From assembly GCA_032158295.1 (NCBI GenBank), contig CM063252.1, forward strand, positions 13,199,164 to 13,263,163: a DNA stretch of 64,000 bases, written 5' to 3'. The stretch comes from Pycnopodia helianthoides. Lineage: Eukaryota; Echinodermata; Asteroidea; Forcipulatida; Asteriidae. Below are positions 36,218 to 47,500 of this stretch, in pieces. A program made the translations under genes and the position numbers. The first letter of the stretch is position 1. Every line of letters starts with the position of its first letter. The notes beneath the pieces were generated by a model. It worked only from the letters and a program-made list of their open reading frames with translations. It was not told where the DNA came from and ran no database searches.

Positions 36218-36373
36218 TACAGTCGCCTCTCGTTAGAACGAGATCGCCTGGACTGGCCAAATGACCTCTTTATGACAGGAACATTGTTATAATATGAGGA
36301 CAGCAAAACAAAGATACTTAAAGCAGAATGAGTTTCGAGACTTCAGAATGACAGCGCTCTGAGGTTGACTGTA
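36218..36373. mobile_element. Tigger/pogo-like MITE, copy 3
   Basis: TACAGTCGCCTCTCGTTAGA and GAGGTTGACTGTA ends; interior GGCCAAATGACCTCTTTATG and GGACAGCAAAACA. It lies about 380 bases upstream of the receptor start codon. Confidence 0.75.
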
Positions 36374-36752
36374 ATACTCAAATCTGACTGCTCCTCCACG
36401 GAGAAACCAACTCCACCAACTGAACTGGACATAGATCTGACTGTAGGGGCAGAGAATTTTGGTTCGTTTGGATTCACCATAAAGGTGTCACAGGAACACG
36501 GAGAAAGCTTATTACGAAGAACACAACCCCGTTGAGGAGTGTTATGTTGAAATGAACGTGCGGACATTTAGAGTAAGTGGTTCTAGTTCTGGATATGTAG
36601 GTTGATCTTGAACCCTAAAGGCGTGAGAAAAAGAAGACGGTGGAGTTCAAGTGTTTGAGAATCGTCAAGAACATCTTCTAAATTATCTGAGAATTTTTGA
36701 CGAACGCACGTCTGATTTGTTTGTGAACCGTTGTCAATTATTCTTAAAAGCC

Positions 36753-39700
36753 ATGGCGTCATCCTTAATCTCCCTCTTGCTGCTAGCAGTCTTCATCCAT
36801 CAAGGACACTCCCTCCATACGTTTGACGTTGCCATGGTAACTGGCAACTCGTCTACCGCGCCCTCCGACGTCTACTTCCAAGATGGCGACATCATCCTCG
36901 GCGGCTTCTTCCCACTCCACACCTACGACGAGATCTCCAGAGAGTGCACGGCAATCCGCGAGAGTAAAGCCCTCAAGCTGGTCGAGGCCATGGTCTATGC
37001 CGTGAGCTACGTCAACAGGAACACAACCTTGCTCCCCGGTCTGCAGCTCGGGTTCGAGATGTACGACTCGTGCTACAGTGATATATGGACGCTGAAGAAA
37101 GGTCTGAACTTCATGCCCCCGGACATGAAACTGGCTTGCTGGGAGGGAAATGCGACCGTGACATCGAAGAGCAGGACCCACGGCATTAGTTGTCTTCACC
37201 GTAAGAGGGTTGCTGGTGTCGTTGGATCGCAGAAGAGTGCAAGCAGCTCGGAGCTGACTATACTCCTGGGCTTGTATCAGATACCACAGGTGGGGTAACA
37301 ATAACTTATAAGTAATCCCTTACTCCAAAGCAAGAACTCATAAATTTGTTTTCATATGCTTTCATGGGCAAAAAAAACACAATACAAACAAATGTTTAAA
37401 GGGGTGTACAGCAGTGGTAAGATTGAAATATAAATGTTCACAGATTTGAACATTACTTACATGGCATAAAGATGGTCATGGTGGAAAACTTCCCTTGAAA
37501 TAGTTTTACTAGAATAATGCCATAGGAGATGGGTAAAACAATTAGTCTTTATTGCGCATGTCCCAAAACCTAATGTTTGAAACAGTGAAAACAAGCAACA
37601 GGGTTTTTCACTGTTTTTTTTTTTACATGACTCCGAGGACCGATTGAGCTTAACATTTCACACGTTTGTTATTTCATGTATGTTGGGTCACATAAAGTGC
37701 GATACTAGTCTTTGAAAATTACCAATGTTGTACATGTGCTTTAAGCCCATAATAAATATGTAGGTCTCCCCATACTCGATCGGGCACCAATAAAGCTGAT
37801 TAGTATACTTTATAATTTTAGCAAAGTCTGCTTAGCTTAACAGTTTTGGGCCTACAAGCTTAATGTATGATTTATTGTATAGGCCTAGTTTCGGAATTGT
37901 TTTAAATGCCATGGGTTATTATCATTTTGGTGAATCAAGAACATTTTAGCCCTATAGAGGGCGGTATTGCAGGGGAAATGTATGCGGAGGAAGAAAACAA
38001 TTAACAGTGTGTGGACAAATTGATTAATCAGCTCTAAACGAGTTAATCGTTTGATCCATTTTGAAAACTTTTCAAAAACAAGAAAATAATGTTTTAAGTT
38101 CATTTGAAACCCAGTGTCGTTAGACTTCTGTGATGTTGTTTACCCAATGTATCAAAAGTAGCTCTGTCTCGTAAAATAAGTTTCAAATCATAGTTTGCTT
38201 GCACAGTGCATTCTGATAAGATCTTTCCTTATTCCGTGTTGTAGGTGAGCTACTTGTCAACGATTGATAGTCTCAGTAAAGTGGCCTACCCTTACTTCTT
38301 TCGCGTGGTGCCGTCCGACCGTCACCAGGTAAGAAGGATCGCGATGCATTAACTTTCCAACCAGTCGGAGTCCCCTTGTTCTGTCTTTGTAGCCTTCTGT
38401 CGTGGCGCAGTCGTGGCGTTGTTCGTGTTGTATACCACCATTCGAGTAGCCGCGAGCGCCTTGACGAAAGGCTACTGCCCTTTAGAATAATTATCGTATT
38501 CAAGCCTTTATATAGCGTGCCCTCCTCGAGCTTTTATAAAACCCATAGAGACCCAATTGAGGCTCAGAGCAGAACGGACTTTTAAGACCTTGAAAGACCT
38601 GGGCCCAATTTCATAGAGCTGCTTAGCACAAAAATTTGCTTAGCTTGAAATGTTTGCCTCGATAAAAACAGGATTACCAGCCAAATTTCCACGTGATTTT
38701 CAGGATAAGCAAACAACAGCTGAATACCATAAACAAGCAGTGTGCAACAAAATGGAAATTTGGTTGGTAATACTGTTTTTATCAAGGAAGAAATTTCATG
38801 CTAAGCATATTTGCGTGCTTAGCAGCTCTATGAAATTGGGCCCAAGTCGGTTCAGAGCAGAAAGGACTTGTAGGCACAAGACATACACGTGCAATAGATG
38901 GATTGCAATTATATAGGCGTCATCGGCCGCCATCTTTGTGCACGCGTGAAGAGCTATCATTGGCTGAGAGTCGTGCGTATAGCGCGTACACGTGTGCACT
39001 TTTCCATTGTTTTAAATCAAAGATGGCGGTCAATGACGTGTATAGACCTTTCCATTGTTGATAAACAAACCGCGCTGGTTGGCATGGAAGGCCGAATGTT
39101 AGCAAAACACTCAATCCTGTTAACAGATGTTTCAACACAATTCATCATTTTCTGCAAACTTTCAATTAAGTAAAGATCTTCTCATGATTGGTTGCTTTGT
39201 TTCCAACAAATTCAACACCATTTTTGAATTTGTGTAACATTGTTAAAAACTGTGGCTATCCGTTTTTGTTTTGCATTTATGGCTTTCTATAGTTTTCCGA
39301 TCTCGGTTGGCAAAAACTCGGGCTGTGACGTTGCAATAGAAAGGTCTATTGCAATCCATCTATAGGGTATAAGTCCTTTCTGCTCTGAGCCGACTGGGTC
39401 TTTCTACGTCTTAGGAGACCATTCAAGATAATAAAACTACATGATGAACTCTTTGTTCTTGTCCTCCAAGGTGAATGCCATAATGGACATTGTGCAGTAC
39501 TATGGGTGGACCTACGTGTCATTGATATTCTCCGATGACGAGTACGGGGAGAATGGTTATTACGAGTTCTCCAAACAGGCCGGTGCCGATAACAACGTCT
39601 GCCTGGCCTACACCAAGGAGATATCTACAAGCTTCTCAGAAGAGTAAGGACTTTATTTGATCTATCATTAGAAATTGCAACTTATGTTGAAAATGTTTCA

Positions 39701-42700
39701 CTTGTTGCTGTGTTTTCGCCATATGCGGTTCTTATATACAGGCCTAGCGCACATAGTAGCTAGATTAAAGCGCTTCACAACATTGTTTTCTCTGTTCATC
39801 ATGTCTTCTTATACTATTCCTTTAACTTTCTCAACTCCATGGGATCATGCAACCCCAAGCTGCTTATTGTAGTGCTAAGAGATAAACCCAACAATGCTAT
39901 CTAGGTTCTTGCATGTTCCCATATGTAGACACCGGGGTTAAGTGAAGCAATTATGGTTATGTGCCCTGCCCTTGGTCGCGACCGGGAATCGAACCCACAC
40001 TCCGAAGATTCAGCCCTCAGAACTTGAGTCAGTTTTTCTGATTCGCTAGGCCAGGACACGCCCAAATTAAGGTCTTGTATTATGACTGCGGGGCAACCTG
40101 TTGGGTATCCTTTGTAATACTAAAATAGGTCTATGTCTTAACTTAAATCACATCGTGTACACTTTTTGAGACTTTGCTTATCTCCCCATTGTTTTTTATT
40201 CACAGATATTATGACGACATTGTCGCAAGCCTCCGGACTGATCCGTACAACCGGGCCGTCGCTGTGGTCCTTTTTGCCCATCTGGAAGAGGCCGTCATGC
40301 TGCTGGAGGCAGTGGAGAGAAACAAGGCAGTGGGGGAGTTCACCTTCATCGCCAGCGATGGAGTTGGAAACTTCGGCCGGCAAGGACTAGAGAGGGTCGA
40401 AAATGCTGCTATGGGTGAGTGTTGGATTTGTATTTATTCATTCACAAATGTTTGAAAAAAGGTTGAATTACAGTAAAGTTTGCAGCATCACCAGGAAAAG
40501 AGTTTAGTCTCAAAACTGCATATTCAATATTTCTAACCTTAAATTGAAATTTTCTGAGACAGGATGGGCAAACCTGAACCGAAAGTTCAGATGGATTATA
40601 TTTGAGATGTGATACCAAAGATAAGTCTGGATCATTTTGAGTGATAACGATAGTCCTAGAGAAAGTATAGAGTGCTTATCTTGTGCTTGTTATTAATCAG
40701 TGTCGGTTTAAATACTGTTATTTTCGAAGGTATGATAACCGTAGTCCCTTTCTCCGAGAGACTTCAGGACTTCGACACCTTCTTCTTCGATTCCCTGACT
40801 GCGAACAATCCGAACCCCTGGACCAAAGAATACCTTGAGGTGTACAGTGAAAAGTGCGAATACTACGGAGTCTGTGGGGACGAGACCGATCTCCCATCCC
40901 CGCACGAGACTCTGGTGATAGACAGCGTCATGGCATTTGCGCACGCCCTGAGCAGTATGCTCCTGACGGAGTGCGACGACACACAGAACCTGGTCGACTG
41001 CTCTCTTGTGGAGAGCATGGACGGGAAGCTGCTGCGATCCTACATCACGAACACCTCCTTCACTAGCTTATCCAACGGGCAAGTGGCGTTCGATGGCAAC
41101 GGCGACGGGAACGTCCGCTACAAGATTCGGAACCTCAACAACGCCTGGGGCTTGACGAGTTTCAAAGATGTAGGATCTTGGGAAGAGCTAACCGTGTTGG
41201 ATATAGATTCCAGTATCAGGTTTTACACAAATGATACGGACGGCCTGCCGTTCTGGTGCCTATGTCTGTGTGCAGCTCACCCTGCCCGATGGGCTATAGG
41301 AAAGAGTTTTTCGACGAGGAGAGGAAGTGCTGCTGGCACTGTATAAAGTGCGTGGACAACGCCACGGTGCTCAACCAAACGCCTGTCACGAATGCACACC
41401 GCCGGAGTGGCCGAATGCCAACCGGACAGACTGTAGGCCCGTGGATGCGGTTCTACATGTCCTGGGGTACCATCGAAGGAACGTTGGTCGCCATCACCAG
41501 CGGCGTGGCGTTTGTGGAAGCCACGTTGGTACTCCTGTTTTACTTCACACAGTTGAGACAGCGTATCGTGAGGAGGTCCGACCCCGCGCTTTGCGTCTTC
41601 ATTTACGGCGGCATCCTTCTCGCCATCGTCGCGGCCTTGTCGTCGACGTTCAACCCTTCCCCGGGAATGTGTGTGGTGACCCGTATGTGTCCGTCCTTTG
41701 CGTACTCGCTGATGTTCGCGCCGTTCGCAATGAAAAGCACCAGGTTGTATCGAGTGTTCGTCAAGGCCAGGCAGACTGGTTCCGAAGAAGAAGCAGAACT
41801 TTGGAGCCTGAAGCGGCAGTTGTTATCTTGGGTTTCGTCTGGGCCACAGAGGTGGGTGTGTGTATTTTGTCTTTTAGATTCACATTCTAATTGAAACATG
41901 ATATGTACTCTTGAAACTCCAGGGTCAGAATTGACTCGGATTCTGGGTTCCAGGGGGCTGATCCTTTTTGGGGTTCCTGTCCCGGAAACAGGTTTAAAAA
42001 ATGGGATTTTAGCTCAGGATTCTGCGTCAGGTATATGACCCATTTCTGGGTCAATGTGACACAGATTCTAGTCAGCCTGACCAAGAAATGGGTTAGCCCC
42101 CTGAACCAGGAACCGGGTCAATTTAGAGTGTACAAAATCCCAAACCCAATAACTTGAGGGTTTATTGATTTAGTCCTCTGGAACGACCGAACTTAACCAT
42201 ATCTGACTAGTGGGGTTCGCTTATTATAGAGCATGTCATATACATTTGAACTGACCTTCATTGACCCGGTAGAACTGGTTCCATATTATAAAAATAGAAC
42301 AAAGAGTGCGACTTGCTAAATCAAAAAGCTAAACCATGTCAGCCTTACATGAACCCCTGTCGAATCGATCCGTAGTCAGTAGATTAATTTCGTCAAGTAA
42401 CAAGTATTAACGCTGTTGTGTTTTCAGATTCATTGTTTGAAGCTTTGTCATGGCATTTTTCCTTGTTTCAGATATGCATAAGTATTGCATGGATCATCGT
42501 TTTCCCGCCTGAGGTGAGCTACCAGTTTATGTTCCAAAGATGACTCAGCCGGTGGCGAGGGGATATCCGTGAAGCTCCTCGTCGCCTGCAACATCCAGCT
42601 CCACGAGAGCGTGACCGAGATCTGCTTCAGCCTGGTCCTTCTGTTGGTGACCCTGGTCTTCAGCGTTCTCGCCCGGCAACTCCCGACAACTACCACGAGG

Positions 42701-43124
42701 TCCAATTCTGCGCGTTCGCGTCGGCGGGGTCCGCGCTGGTCATCGTGGGCGCCTACGCCGCGGGATTCGGAACCGCCACTACGGCGTTTCGTCCGTGTCG
42801 ATCATGTACCGGTCACTTGGAATGATCGCCAACTCCATCCTGATGATGTCCTGTCTCTTCATACCGAAGATGTACGTCATCTTCTTCGTGAGGGGTGACA
42901 TCAACGACATCATGCTACGGGGGAAGAGGCAGAGCATTGCCATGTCTGGCCACCGGGTGAGATCTTCCACGGGGAGCAGTGTGGCGACACTGAAAATGAA
43001 GAACGGGGCTGGTGGAGCGGGGAAACGGCGCAGCTTCCGTAGAACCAAGAGCGCCTGCAGTGAGGTGAACTTGAACCTGGAGCAGGCCGTTGAACTAAAG
43101 GCAATCTCTACCATCATCAATTAG
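36753..43124 (+). CDS. Metabotropic glutamate receptor-like class C GPCR, 6 coding exons, with frameshifts
   Basis: Exons: 36753-37289, 38245-38328, 39471-39643, 40206-40414, 40730-41851, 42472-43124; about 925 aa if frames are restored. The start is the ATG at 36753 (GCCATGG context), giving a signal peptide MASSLISLLLLAVFIHQGHS; an in-frame ATG at 36651 would bury it. The N-terminal Venus-flytrap domain (GDIILGGFFPLH, LVEAM, VVPSD, WTYVS, DEYGENG, ASDG) fills exons 1-5, followed by the cysteine-rich linker (CSSPCPMGYRKE, RKCCWHC) and seven membrane segments from about 41455 to 42880. Exons 1-4 and the first ~500 bases of exon 5 are clean. After that the frame changes near 41250, 41375, 41442, 41815, 42539, 42683 and 42787, each by one or two bases, while the protein signature continues in another frame each time. 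It is a plasma-membrane neurotransmitter-type receptor; the ligand is unknown. It is either a real gene with assembly errors or a recent pseudogene. Confidence 0.85.
37400..37740. mobile_element. MITE with TTAA target duplication (family C)
   Basis: TTAA at 37396-37399 and 37741-37744; ends AGGGGTGTACAGCAGTGGTA and ACCAATGTTGTACATGTGCT. It resembles families A and B in end design and in the interior motif TGACTCCGAGGACCGATTGA. It is in receptor intron 1. Confidence 0.75.
38600..38844. mobile_element. Foldback MITE with TGGGCCCAATTTCATAGAGC ends
   Basis: TGGGCCCAATTTCATAGAGC on the left is mirrored by GCTCTATGAAATTGGGCCCA on the right. Pairing continues inward (GATAAAAACAGGATTACCAG with TTGGTAATACTGTTTTTATC), giving arms of roughly 95 bases. 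It is in receptor intron 2. Confidence 0.9.
38849..39393. mobile_element. Composite inverted-repeat element
   Basis: Outer arms CAGAGCAGAAAGGACTT and AAGTCCTTTCTGCTCTG; nested inner arms ATAGATGGATTGCAAT and ATTGCAATCCATCTAT. The nesting suggests one MITE inserted in another. It is in receptor intron 2. Confidence 0.7.
39908..40071 (-). mobile_element. tRNA-Leu-like SINE, reverse
   Basis: The minus strand reads GTGTCCTGGCCTAGCGAATC, GACTCAAGTTCT, GTGTGGGTTCGATTCCCGG. It is in receptor intron 3. Confidence 0.7.
41905..42133. mobile_element. MITE with TACTCT/AGAGTGTA ends, GGGTCA-rich
   Basis: TGTACTCTTGAAACTCCAGG on the left and GGGTCAATTTAGAGTGTACA on the right are inverted ends, with many GGGTCAGAATTGAC-like motifs inside. 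Relatives are at 31573 and 45515. It lies in receptor intron 5. Confidence 0.7.
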
Positions 43125-44461
43125 TGACAATCATTGCTGATAACCGGCCTATAGCGCAGAAACAACCAAGTTAGGACAGTAACTTAAACCTTTCTGACTG
43201 CACTGGCCGGTTTATAGGAATCTATAAATTTGCTTGCATTGTAAAACGGGCAGATGAGCAGGCATAGCAGGGTTTCTTACAAGTTGACCATTCGACGCGA
43301 CAGGATTCTCTCCTGTGGCTGGTCAAAATGAGTAAAACAGTCTAAAACTGGATTAGTGATAAAGAGCTGGTTTATTTAACTGGTTAACGAAATTAAACCG
43401 CTATAGTAAACATCTACATAAGATACTAACATGAATTTAAACGATCATGATTGTAAAAAATAAACAATATGTGAGTAGGCCCTGATGAGTGGCCATCACA
43501 AACGCCACTCAGTGACGACCATGCTGGGTTGCATGTTCGTATTTGAAACGTCTCCTCTTTATTTTCACAAAGAATTTTTGAAAAGATTAACCGACTGCAG
43601 ACCCTCCGTTCAGTTAACGTGCAACCAAGAGTGTGCGAAAAAGCATTCAAAGGTGTGAGTACACGAGTCGAAAAATTAAGAACAAACCAACCAGCTCTTC
43701 AGAGCCTTTCCAAAGAGATTATTACAAAGTCACATTTAAAGAATGTAAAAGTTAACCAAATCTCAGTCGGCGTGCAATACCTGAAATCTTTTAAAGATTA
43801 TGTATCAACAGCAGCAAATGCTAATTACATTCACGCATGCGTACGGACACTTTCGTTGGCAAACGCCATACAGTGTTGCGGTGACTAGGAAGACGTGCAA
43901 ACGCGTCTGCGTCACGCCACCATCAGCACCATACAAAAAGACGAGATGTTCCCTCAGTTTGCCAACCAGTAGCGTTAGTGCGCACGCGCAATCTGCATTT
44001 TACACATTTCTTATTGAAAGAGGCCAGGAGTATATAAATATTGAGATTCAGTCTTAGGACCACAATGGTCGATTTGAAATTCGGAGATTCCAGCCTTCAG
44101 TGATATTTAACTAACAACGATTAGCGTGTTTTGGAACACGGTGTTATTTGAATTGACCTATAAAATATTAAAAGCTGGTCTGTCGTGTTGGACAATGTGT
44201 GTTACATAATGTCTCTTATCGACGCCATCTTATAATGGTGTGCTAAACTTAACATTGTGATTTAAGAACAAGTGCTTCAAAAGTTCCCCAATCACTGAAA
44301 GGATAATCAAAAATAGAACTCGCTAACATTTAAATGCGACATGGAACAGTTGCAGACTCGGTTTGCCGAATGCTATATGATATGCATTTCCCCCAAATAT
44401 CTCGTCTAGAAACAACGGTAACTTAATAAAAACAAAGTTCTACTAGAATTATTGAATGTGT
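43125..44461. other. Receptor - BHMT intergenic region
   Basis: The two genes converge. AATAAA at 43459-43464 could serve the receptor transcript. A MITE occupies 43813-44025. No other gene is visible. Confidence 0.5.
43813..44025 (-). mobile_element. Relative of the 19775-20003 MITE, reverse orientation
   Basis: ACATTCACGCATGCGTACGG, GCGTCACGCCACCATCAGCA and TTTGCCAACCAGTAGCG match the reverse complement of 19775-20003 in order. The ends are degraded. Confidence 0.7.
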
Positions 44462-44467
44462 TTTATT
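44462..44467 (-). terminator. Polyadenylation signal of the BHMT-like gene
   Basis: AATAAA on the minus strand, about 100 bases beyond the stop codon. Confidence 0.5.
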
Positions 44468-44568
44468 ACACATACAAAGGCACAGTTAGCGCCAATAACG
44501 GATGAGTACTGTAGTGGAAAACGAGAAGAAAATCAATAGCTCGTCCTGCAGTAAGGAATCTCTTACAC

Positions 44569-47500
44569 TTATTTGGGTTGAACGAGCTTTTCAGAATACC
44601 CTAACTCCTTGTCCTCCTTCCCGAGGTGAGGCAGGCTGGCGTCGTTGCCGAGGAGCCAGTGCTTGTTCAGGTCCGGAGTGTACCGAGAAGCCGGTGGTCT
44701 ACGGCCAAGGCTCTCGGCCAGGCTTCGGGTGTAGTGAGCGGAGTTACCGCAGCAAAGACCCACGTACTTGATCCCAGCTCCTGAACGCGCTTGCCGAAGT
44801 TGTAGACATCTGTACGGCTGCACTGGACGCAGTCCAGATCTAGCGGGAAAATCGGCTTGTCTACAGGCAAGAACGCAGACGGTAAAACATAATGATTGGA
44901 CAAGTGTTTTTGCAAAAGTTGATGGGCACAGACAGGCTGTGGTTATCCCAGTAATAATTTTTCGGTCCTTTTTATTTGTATACTTATAATAAATTATATA
45001 CCAATGTAAACGTAAACGACCCTTTTTGTGGTTAAAAAACTGTGTCAACAGTTTGGGTTATTCGAGCCGGAATGTATGCTATTGGTTTGATTGGAAAAAA
45101 CATCTCGATTTTATTTCACTTCTCGTGAAAATTATTTACCTGTTTTCGGGTCTCTTATAGATATGAAGTTCGGATACTCGTCAGTGGTTCGATACAACAC
45201 AGGTAATGCTGCCAGTGGTGCCTGGATAGAATGATAAATGTGTTAGTTTAAAAAAAAAAAAAAAAAACCTGAAGTGAGGGCTGGTAAACACTTTAAAGTC
45301 TAGCACATGATTTCACTAAGTCATGGCACATGATTTATTTCACTGCTTTCTTCAAAGTGCATTGCCCCGCGGAGTCAAATCAGTTCAAGTTGCTTAATTA
45401 AAATGTTCGTTGTTACGGTAGGTGACCGTTTTGCAGTTGGTTTGCTCAATCTGTGGTTTAAATGACGTCATCTTTCCCCCTTGTATCACCCTCCGATTGA
45501 GGGTTTTTCTTGAACATTCTAGAATGTCCCGGGTCACAATATTGACCCAAAGTCCGACTCCAAGGGGGCCTGACCGAAATTCAGGGTCAGGCTGACCCGG
45601 AAAGTGATTAACAAATAGGATTTTAGCTTGGAGTCTCAGACGGTCAGTTTGACCCATGGCATTTCTCGGTAGTTTTGACAAATATTTCAAGTATTTCAGT
45701 TTTCAAGAATTCAAGCAACCAAACGAACAGACACTCGACAAATAAAAACAACAACAAATTCAAACAAACAAAACAAAACAAAACCCGAAAAAACACATAC
45801 AACAACAGACGTGGATTTGTTGTTGATTAAGAAGTGAGGAAATGGCAAGAGGCTTTTCTTTGAGCCATACCACACAACCCACCTTGCATTCCTTGACTGC
45901 CCGTTCGAGAACCGGCAGCATGGTCGAGGGACCCATGGAACAGTTCAGCCCCACCACATCGGCCCCTGCCTCGGCCAGGCGGTTCAACGCATCACAGATG
46001 TCCACGCCGTCCACAGTTGCGCGTTTACCGTTAATGACCTTTCTCTGGCACGCGATGGTCACTACACATGGGAGACCTAATAACGATTTGGGTCACACAA
46101 GAAATGGTGGTATGTCAAAAACGTCGAGTTTGGCAGGTACTAACTACGTTAGGTTTTATAATCCCTACCTATATATGCGTGTGATGATAAGGATCTTCAC
46201 AAAGTACTACCGAATTTTTTTTAACAGAACCAGGGCTTGGCTAAGCTTAACAGGGCGTGGTTAAACTTTACAGGGCGTGGTTAAACTTTACAGGGTGTGG
46301 CTAAGCTTTACAGGCTAGTCTTTATTTATGCTATGACAAGACCACACGGGAAGCTGTGCGATTTTGAATAAAATGTTGCACTCCAAATTTTTGTTTACTA
46401 GTAATGTGACATTATAATCCTTGGATTGTTGACGTCCAACGTATCTTATTTTGTTACGAAGAGTCTTTTCCCACTGTATATGCTTGCCTGTTTGACACCT
46501 TACACTCGTCTATAAAGTTGTGTGGTTTTTTTTCCATTTGTGACGCAAAAGCTAATCGACAGGCCTTGGTGCAGCCAAGTTAAAACAGTAGAAAGTTGTT
46601 ATTTCCGTGACTGTCTTACGTGATATTTGTACAAATTTAAAGATAAGTGAATAAATAATGGCATTTTGAGTTTTAGTTATGAATGTGTTAGTGGTAGACC
46701 TATGTGGTAGCATTTTTTTTTTTTTTTTTTTTTTAACTGCCAGTTTTAATTATTTCGAACGGTTCTTAAACACAATCGATGATTATTTTGAGTTTTTTAA
46801 ACTGCAAGTGCTTTTGGTGTTTTTTCGGTATAGGGAACTTTTCCGGCACTACTTTTGAAAAGAAGGCCTACCTGGAACTTATTTGAGAGTTTTGGCGCTA
46901 ATTAAATCTATTAACCTCGAACAGACATTAACTTACCTTTCCCAAACTTCTTGCATGCTTCGGTAGCCAGTAAAGCTTCACCACAAGTGAAGAATGTTTC
47001 TGCTACAATGAAGTCGGCACCTTCCTCTACTGCCCATTCAATCTGCTCCTGTACGCATTACGAGAAAACACAACTTGTTTTACATGTAATGAACCCGATG
47101 AGGGAACTGCCAGAGAACATTCGCGAACAATAACTGTTTTAAATTTGAATGTATTGTGCAAAATATTCCCATCATTTTTGTGTAGTGCGTGGATTTGGGT
47201 TGTCTTTGATAGATATTGCTCTTTCTCAATCGAATCATCCAGTTCATATTAAATTGACTTTGGAATTGTTGCCATCATAAGTGTTATATCAGCCCTCGTC
47301 CACGAACTGAGCCATATCTATGGACATCAATGTACGGCACAACGACCGAAGTCCAGAAAAAAATCCTTGGCCATTGTTCCATCCCCTAAAAATATCTCGG
47401 GAAGAACCTGGATTTCAGCTCCGGAAGGAGAGAGGCCTGAGATTGACCCCATCCAGTATCAGGGACTACCACCTGCTGAAGAATCCCTCCTGGATGGAGT

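Larger units (their letters stand above)
32004..36752. other. SLC51A - receptor gene intergenic region (divergent promoters)
   Basis: The two genes start at its edges on opposite strands, so both promoters should lie here. Identified contents are a reversed SINE (33620-33770), a MITE (33931-34158), a CT-rich tract near 34975-35032 and a Tigger-like MITE (36218-36373). The 87-residue minus-strand frame at 32543-32806 has no recognisable domain or matching splice phase. I see no further gene. Confidence 0.5.

Noticed and set aside
36783..37301. 172-residue minus-strand open frame
   Set aside because: It is the antisense shadow of receptor exon 1, whose plus strand carries a clear signal peptide and Venus-flytrap motifs.
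42569..42898. Separate small gene
   Set aside because: The 109-residue frame is the receptor's sixth exon read between two frameshifts; the membrane segments continue on both sides in other frames.
45842..46264. 140-residue plus-strand open frame
   Set aside because: Its first part is the antisense of BHMT exon 5 and the rest is intron; the exon on the other strand is conserved.
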